DNA from: Cupriavidus taiwanensis
Lineage (GTDB): Bacteria; Pseudomonadota; Gammaproteobacteria; Burkholderiales; Burkholderiaceae
DNA length: 64,000 bases
Assembly (NCBI RefSeq): GCF_900250115.1
Contig: NZ_LT984804.1
Coordinates: 821,301 to 885,300 of the forward strand
Direction: 5' to 3'
A program made the position numbers and the translations under genes. Each line of letters starts with the position of its first letter. Within the stretch, counting starts at the first letter, position 1. Below are positions 59,874-64,000 of this stretch, one piece after another. A model generated the notes under the pieces. The model was not told where the DNA came from, did no database searches, and saw nothing but the letters and a program-made list of their open reading frames with translations.

Positions 59874-60899
59874 ATGAGCAGCCAGCACACTGGCATCCGC
59901 AGAGAGCAAACCGGTGCCCGCCGGGAGCGCGCCACGCGCACGGCCCTGGCCGCGGCGCTGGCCCTGGCCGGCGCCGCCAGCGCGCACGCCGAGGCACCTT
60001 ACCCCAGCAAGCCGATCCGCATGGTGCTGCCGTCGGGCGCGGGCACCGTGACCGACCAGACCGCGCGGCTGGTGGCCGAGCGCCTGACCGCGGGGCTGAA
60101 GCAGCCGGTGGTGGTCGACAACCGCCCCGGCGCCAACGGCATCATCGCCAGCGAGACCGTGGCGCGCGCCGCGCCGGACGGCTACACGCTGCTGTTCACC
60201 TATGCCGCCACCATGACGGTGAACCCGTGGACCACGCCGGCGCTGCCGTACGACCCGGTCAAGGACTTCACCCCGATCGCGCGGCCCAGCCAGCCCGGCG
60301 GCAACCTGCTGGCGGTCAGTGCCAGCGTGCCGGTGCACAACCTGCGCGAACTGATCGCCTATGCCAGGGCCAGCAAGACGGAACTGGCCTACTGCTCGTG
60401 GGGCGTCGGCTCCGGCGGCCACCTGGCGATCGAATACCTGAAGGCCAAGGCCGGCATCCACCTGCGCCACATTCCGTACAAGACCGCGACCCAGTGCAGC
60501 AACGACCTGGCCGCGGGCCACGTCACCATCGGCATTACCGATGCCATCTCGTCGGTGCCGCACCTGAAGTCCGGCCGCATCCGCGGCATCGCGGTGTCCG
60601 GGCCGGAGCGCCTGCTGACCGCGCCGGACGTGCCGACCATGTCGCAGCAGGGCGTGCCGTTCCAGCAGGCCAGCTGGGTCGCGATCTTCGGGCCCCGGGG
60701 CGTGCCCGCGCCGATCGTCGAGCGGCTCAACGCCGAGGTCAACCGCATCCTGCAGACCCCGGCCGACCGCGAGAAATTCGCCGCGATGAACCTGCAGCCG
60801 GCCGCGCCGTCGAGCCCCGCGGACCTGGGCAGGCTGCTCAGCGCCGACCTGGCCGCATGGGGCGAGGTGGTGAAGGTGGCGGGGCTGCAGGCGAAGTAG
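59874..60899 (+). CDS. tripartite tricarboxylate-type (Bug) periplasmic binding protein
   Basis: 341 residues: signal ALAAALALAGAASAHAEAP, core YPSKPIRMVLPSGAGTVTDQTARLVAERL, DNRPGANGIIASETVARAAPDGYTLLFTYA, YCSWGVGSGGHLAIEYLKAK, RHIPYKTATQCSNDLAAGH, FGPRGVPAPIVERLNAEVN. It is similar in pattern to the protein at 51789-52823 and probably captures the pathway's acid substrate for uptake. It lies about 100 bases after the dehydrogenase, still in the same direction. Confidence 0.9.
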   Translation: MSSQHTGIRREQTGARRERATRTALAAALALAGAASAHAEAPYPSKPIRMVLPSGAGTVTDQTARLVAERLTAGLKQPVVVDNRPGANGIIASETVARAAPDGYTLLFTYAATMTVNPWTTPALPYDPVKDFTPIARPSQPGGNLLAVSASVPVHNLRELIAYARASKTELAYCSWGVGSGGHLAIEYLKAKAGIHLRHIPYKTATQCSNDLAAGHVTIGITDAISSVPHLKSGRIRGIAVSGPERLLTAPDVPTMSQQGVPFQQASWVAIFGPRGVPAPIVERLNAEVNRILQTPADREKFAAMNLQPAAPSSPADLGRLLSADLAAWGEVVKVAGLQAK

Positions 60900-60933
60900 G
60901 GCGCACATAGAACGAGGACGGGAGACAGCGAGC

Positions 60934-61977
60934 GTGAAGGCAACACAGTGGATGGCGATGGGTGTGGCCCTGGCCGCGGGCCATGCCGCGGCCGGCACCA
61001 TGCAGTTGTTCGGCGTGGTCGACGCATCGATCGAATACGCCAAGGGCTCGGACAGCGTGGTGCGCATGCGCGAAGGCCAGCAGGCCGCGTCGCGCTGGGG
61101 CATCCGCGGCATCGAAGACCTTGGCGGCGGACTCAAGGCCAACTTCCTGGTCGAGTCGGGCTTCAATATCGACACCGGCACGGAGTTCTTCGGCAACAAC
61201 CGGCTGTTCGGCAGGCAGGCCTACCTGGGCCTGTCAGGCGGCTGGGGCGAGGTCCGGCTGGGGCGGCAGTACACGCCCTCGTTCTATGCGCTGCTGCGGC
61301 TCGACCCGTTCCTGCTCAATGGCGCGGTGTCGCCGTTCAACCTGCTCAGCGCGACCGCATCGCAGGGCACCGGACATGTGGCCTACGGCGCGCGCTTCGA
61401 CAACGCGGTGCAGTACTTCTCGCCCAAGTGGGGCGGCTTCGGCTTCGGCGCCGCGGTGGCGCCGGGCGAGGTGCCGGGGTCGGCGCGCTCGGGACTGAAC
61501 TTCGGCATGAACGCGACCTGGGAGGCGGGCAACGCCTATGCGTTCTACAGCTACCAGGGGATGTACTCGGGCGCCAACGTGCCGGTGGAGCCGACCCTGA
61601 CATCGAACCATTTCGTCGGCGGCTCGTACCGCTTCAAGCCGGTGGAGATCGGCCTTCTGTTCAGCGCGGCCAGCAGCGACCGGCCCGAGACCCGCTCGGC
61701 GCGCCACTACGGCGTGACCTTCAGCTGGACCGTGACCCCGCGCGACACCTTCAAGGCCGCCGCGCTCAAGCGCCAGATCCTCGGCGGCGGCCAGCGCCCG
61801 CTGGCAGTCACGCTGGGCTGGGACCACGACCTGAGCAAGCGCACCACCGCCTACGCGCGCGCGGTGCTGGTGCACAACAGCGCCGGCGGCAGCGTCAGCA
61901 ACAACAGCATCGTGATCGATCCGGGCAGCGGGGATGATGCGAAGTCGGTGAGCGTGGGGTTGCGGCACCGGTTTTGA
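60934..61977 (+). CDS. general porin (Gram-negative porin, OmpC-like of Burkholderiales)
   Basis: 347 residues from a GTG start with GGGAGAC upstream: signal VKATQWMAMGVALAAGHAAAG, then TMQLFGVVDASIEYA, SRWGIRGIEDLGGGLKANFLVESGF, FGRQAYLGLSGGWGEVRLGRQYTP and a C-terminal strand SVSVGLRHRF ending in Phe. The C-terminal Phe and strand pattern fit a 16-strand trimeric porin. It probably admits the substrate handled by this operon. Confidence 0.92.
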   Translation: MKATQWMAMGVALAAGHAAAGTMQLFGVVDASIEYAKGSDSVVRMREGQQAASRWGIRGIEDLGGGLKANFLVESGFNIDTGTEFFGNNRLFGRQAYLGLSGGWGEVRLGRQYTPSFYALLRLDPFLLNGAVSPFNLLSATASQGTGHVAYGARFDNAVQYFSPKWGGFGFGAAVAPGEVPGSARSGLNFGMNATWEAGNAYAFYSYQGMYSGANVPVEPTLTSNHFVGGSYRFKPVEIGLLFSAASSDRPETRSARHYGVTFSWTVTPRDTFKAAALKRQILGGGQRPLAVTLGWDHDLSKRTTAYARAVLVHNSAGGSVSNNSIVIDPGSGDDAKSVSVGLRHRF

Positions 61978-62035
61978 AGGGCGGGGCGCCGATGCAACCG
62001 AGAGAGTCGGCGAAAGGCGCCGCCGCTCGCATACG

Positions 62036-62066
62036 CTCCCCTCTCCCGCGAAGCGGGAGAGGGGAG
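62036..62066. terminator. perfect REP-like hairpin after the porin gene
   Basis: A 14-bp perfect stem with arms CTCCCCTCTCCCGC and GCGGGAGAGGGGAG around GAA. It lies between convergent genes (porin and AHSA1 protein), so it may stop transcription in both directions. Related elements are at 35135-35173 and 51679-51715. Confidence 0.6.
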
Positions 62067-62106
62067 CACACCGGCAGCGATGCCGACGCCATCGGCATGA
62101 CGAGCC

Positions 62107-62592
62107 TTACTTCAACTGCTGCGCAAACTCCTCCAGCTGCGTAATGCAGATCCCCCAGCCCTCATAAAACCCCATTTCCTCATGCTGCTTGCGGGTGGCC
62201 TCGTCGGGATGCATCACGCGCGCGATGTAGCGGGTGCCGTCGCCCTCGTCGGCCATGGTGATGACCGCGGTCATCGACAGCCACGGGGTGCCGGGCCGAT
62301 AGCCGGCGACCAGCGCCGAGGTCGAGACGATCTTCTCCATCGGCACGATTTCGAGGAAGCAGCCGGGGTTGTCGCTGGTGCCGCCATCAGGGCCTTGCAT
62401 GAAGGTATGGAAGGCGCCGCCGGGGCGCATGTCGAAGGCGCGGACCTCGGTGGTCCAGGGCTTGGGGCACCACCATTGCTTGAGCAGCTGCGGATCGCTC
62501 CAGGCGCGCCAGACCTTGGCGCGCGGAGCCTTGAGCAGGCGCGAGATGACCAGGTCCTGGCTCTCTGGCGCGGCGGCGTTTTCAATCGTCAT
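62107..62592 (-). CDS. AHSA1/SRPBCC-family protein
   Basis: 161 residues: DLVISRLLKAPRAKVWRAWSDPQLLKQWWCPKPWTTEVRAFDMRPGGAFH and GWGICITQLEEFAQQL, the START-like fold that binds hydrophobic small molecules. Often encoded after an ArsR repressor, as here, where the gene starts inside the repressor's last codons with AGGAG upstream. Ligand unknown. Confidence 0.92.
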   Translation of the reverse strand: MTIENAAAPESQDLVISRLLKAPRAKVWRAWSDPQLLKQWWCPKPWTTEVRAFDMRPGGAFHTFMQGPDGGTSDNPGCFLEIVPMEKIVSTSALVAGYRPGTPWLSMTAVITMADEGDGTRYIARVMHPDEATRKQHEEMGFYEGWGICITQLEEFAQQLK

Positions 62593-62968
62593 TGGACTGC
62601 TCCTCTTGGTGAAGTGCTTCGACAAAAGCCGCCAGGCGGTCGGTACGGGCCTCCCACAGGGCGCGCTGGTCGGCCAGCCATTGCTGCGCGTCGGACAGCG
62701 GTTGCGGCACCAGCTCGCAGGTGCGCACCCGGCCCGTCTTGCGCGAGCGGATCAGGCCGCTGCGCTCCAGCACGTGCAGGTGCTTCATGAACGAGGGCAG
62801 CGCCATCGCGAACGGTGCCGCCAGCGCCGAAACCGTTTCGGGCCCGCGCCCGAGCGTGCTGACGATGGCGCGCCGGGTCGGGTCCGCCAGCGCGTAGAAC
62901 ACGCCGGACAGTGGGGAAATATCGACAGCCTGGGACACGTCTGCAAACTCGGCGCAATGGTTAGCCAT
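62582..62968 (-). CDS. ArsR-family repressor
   Basis: 128 residues: LSGVFYALADPTRRAIVSTLGRGPETVSALAAPFAMALPSFMKHLHVLERSGLIRSRKTGRVRTCELVPQPL is a winged helix of the SdpR-like subgroup without the metal-binding CVC motif, so it is not an arsenic sensor. The start MANHCAEF lies within a perfect 16-bp palindrome, so the repressor should control its own operon. Confidence 0.92.
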   Translation of the reverse strand: MANHCAEFADVSQAVDISPLSGVFYALADPTRRAIVSTLGRGPETVSALAAPFAMALPSFMKHLHVLERSGLIRSRKTGRVRTCELVPQPLSDAQQWLADQRALWEARTDRLAAFVEALHQEEQSNDD

Positions 62969-62976
62969 GTGGCTAA
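62961..62976. promoter_or_regulatory. perfect palindromic operator over the ArsR start codon
   Basis: TTAGCCA-TG-TGGCTAA, 7-bp perfect arms, with the repressor ATG inside it. Palindromes of this form are typical of ArsR/SdpR regulators that govern AHSA1 genes. Binding would block initiation as well as elongation. Confidence 0.75.
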
Positions 62977-63068
62977 GTATAAGGAGCCAGCCGGAACTTG
63001 CAAGGCCAGAATGCAAGACGCCCCGGACCCGCCGGGGCGTGTTGCGATCAGGGCAGCGCGGGCGAGAC

Positions 63069-63716
63069 CTATTGCTGTCGCACGTATGCCGCCAGCGCCT
63101 TGACTTCCTCCGCCTTCAACCCGGCAAACGGCGGCATCGGCACTGCACCCCACTTGCCGCTGCTGCCGCCGCGGATGCTGGCCTCGAGTTTGGCCTGGGC
63201 CTGCGCATCGTTCTGGTAGCGCACGGCGACCTCATGGTAGGCGGGGCCGACCACCTTCTGCGTCACGCCGTGGCAGCTCAGGCAGGCGTTCTTCGCCAGC
63301 AGCGCCTGCACGTCGAGTCCTGCGGCGGCGGCGGGCGCAGGCGCGGCCGGCTTGCCGGCCTTCTGCGCGATCGCCACGATCTCCGGATCCTTCGCCTTGG
63401 CCGAGCCATAGGCCACGGCCAGGTAGGCGCCGAGCTGCTCGACCTCGGCATCGTCGATCGGTGCGCCGTAGGCCTGCTGCATCTTCTTCATCTCGGCGGT
63501 CCACTGCGCCAGGCTCAGCCCGGGCGGCTGGTAGGAGACGTAGTCGGCCGAATGGCAGATCGCGCATTTCTGCGTGGCGATGCCGTAGCCGGGGAGTCTT
63601 GCCGGCTTGAGCTTGACGTTCTCCGCGGGCAGCTTGATGTCCTGTGGCGCGGCGCCGGCATGGCCGGCACCGAGCAGGGCGAGCGCCAGCAGCGCGGGGG
63701 CGATGGTTGCTTTCAT
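63069..63716 (-). CDS. sorB: dihaem cytochrome c subunit of sulfite dehydrogenase (SorB-like)
   Basis: 215 residues: signal MKATIAPALLALALLGAGHAGA, two haem sites CAICH (KCAICHSADYVSYQPPG) and CLSCH (NACLSCHGVTQKVVGPAYHE), the latter in a c-551-like domain with RGGSSGKWGAVPMPPF. Two fused monohaem domains are longer than classic SorB (about 100 residues), so this is a related dihaem form. It follows the molybdoenzyme gene by 10 bases and should accept its electrons. Confidence 0.82.
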   Translation of the reverse strand: MKATIAPALLALALLGAGHAGAAPQDIKLPAENVKLKPARLPGYGIATQKCAICHSADYVSYQPPGLSLAQWTAEMKKMQQAYGAPIDDAEVEQLGAYLAVAYGSAKAKDPEIVAIAQKAGKPAAPAPAAAAGLDVQALLAKNACLSCHGVTQKVVGPAYHEVAVRYQNDAQAQAKLEASIRGGSSGKWGAVPMPPFAGLKAEEVKALAAYVRQQ

Positions 63717-63726
63717 GGCGCTTTCC

Positions 63727-64000
63727 TCAGGCGATGGTGACCGGCGTGGCTTCGATGACATTGCGGCGATAGCCGGCGGGGTTCCAGCTGGCCCTGGCCG
63801 GTTGGGTCTCGCCGTTGTTGCTGGTGGCACGCACCATCAGCACCGCCGGGCCCTTGCGCGCGAACTTCACCGGCAACTGCCAGGCGCGGAACGAGAACCG
63901 GCCGAGGTCTTCGCCCAGCTGCGCGGCACGCCAGTTCTGTCCGCCGTCGACGGAGACCTCGACCGTGCGGATGCCGGAGCCGCCGTCGAAGGCCATGCCC
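63727..64000 (-). CDS. sorA: molybdopterin sulfite oxidase-family subunit (SorA-like), C-terminal part
   Basis: Only the last about 90 codons are in the window; the frame stays open past the edge. GIRTVEVSVDGGQNWRAAQL and FARKGPAVLMVRATSNNGETQPARASWNPAGYRRNVIE are the Mo-co oxidoreductase dimerisation domain of sulfite oxidases. With the cytochrome gene downstream it suggests periplasmic sulfite (or related) oxidation. The catalytic domain cannot be seen. Confidence 0.85.
   Translation of the reverse strand, partial: GMAFDGGSGIRTVEVSVDGGQNWRAAQLGEDLGRFSFRAWQLPVKFARKGPAVLMVRATSNNGETQPARASWNPAGYRRNVIEATPVTIA

Noticed and set aside
62582..62968. Arsenic resistance regulator
   Set aside because: The CVC metal site of ArsR proper is missing, and no arsenate reductase or pump gene is near; the partner is an AHSA1 protein.

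Overview
The window is about 67-70% GC by eye. Its genes are tightly packed, with stop/start overlaps of the ATGA type, and they include nap-ccm, PQQ, tripartite-type (Bug) binding proteins, a Burkholderiales porin and an E. coli-length SerA. This points to a soil betaproteobacterium of the Burkholderiaceae, most probably Cupriavidus or a close relative (inference from gene content; no rRNA gene is present). No tRNA, rRNA, CRISPR array or complete insertion sequence was seen.

Layout. (1) 1-5937: an operon for aerobic pyridine-carboxylate (nicotinate or picolinate type) breakdown: 2,5-dihydroxypyridine dioxygenase, maleamate amidohydrolase and a three-subunit molybdenum hydroxylase whose Fe-S subunit is fused to a CoxG-like domain. 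The conserved protein sequence is there, but it is cut by about 25 indels, nearly all single G or C losses from short runs. A cupin-XRE regulator (also disrupted) faces (2) the threonine-to-glycine pair kbl plus an SDR-type threonine dehydrogenase, 6691-8843. (3) 20055 down to 8848: one minus-strand transcription unit napEDABC-ccmABCDEFGHI, periplasmic nitrate reductase followed by its cytochrome c maturation machinery. napA, ccmF and ccmI carry frameshifts of the same single-base kind. (4) 20258-22931: a small fimbrial-like protein, serA and two lipoproteins.

(5) 23043-44143 is a quinoprotein island. It holds a TonB receptor; an operon of binding protein, ABC ATPase, beta-propeller, second binding protein, permease, SoxYZ-like carrier and metallohydrolase; a PQQ alcohol dehydrogenase with the WDFD signature of lanthanide-dependent enzymes; two c-type cytochromes; a MoxJ/PedG-like protein; pqqABCDE; an alpha/beta hydrolase; a second metallohydrolase; and an AcoR-type sigma-54 activator. 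I find a GG-N10-GC sigma-54 promoter in front of each of the TonB receptor, the transporter operon, the dehydrogenase, pqqA and cytochrome c550. A shared 17-bp motif TGTNNC-N5-GGGACA lies near them, so the activator at 40407-42425 probably controls the whole island. The transporter set resembles the lanthanide-uptake lut (Methylorubrum) and pedA1A2BC (Pseudomonas) sets. This is the most interesting system in the window.

(6) 44367-51463: a YihY/BrkB membrane protein, a scar with two LysR remnants around a dispersed repeat, a Pro/Gln/Met-rich secreted protein, a Crp/Fnr regulator, an aldolase-family protein with a hydroxyacid reductase, and a PhoD-type phosphatase. (7) 51789-61977: a catabolic locus built around one LysR gene. 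CoA-transferase, enoyl-CoA hydratase-like protein, two acyl-CoA dehydrogenases, a binding protein and a porin lie on one side; a metallo-beta-lactamase/alkylsulfatase-like enzyme and another binding protein lie on the other. Near-identical 23-bp palindromes in front of both arms suggest one LysR regulon. (8) 62107-62968: an ArsR repressor and an AHSA1-family protein with a palindromic operator over the start codon. (9) 63069-64000: a sulfite dehydrogenase pair (SorB-like cytochrome and the C-terminus of SorA), cut by the window end.
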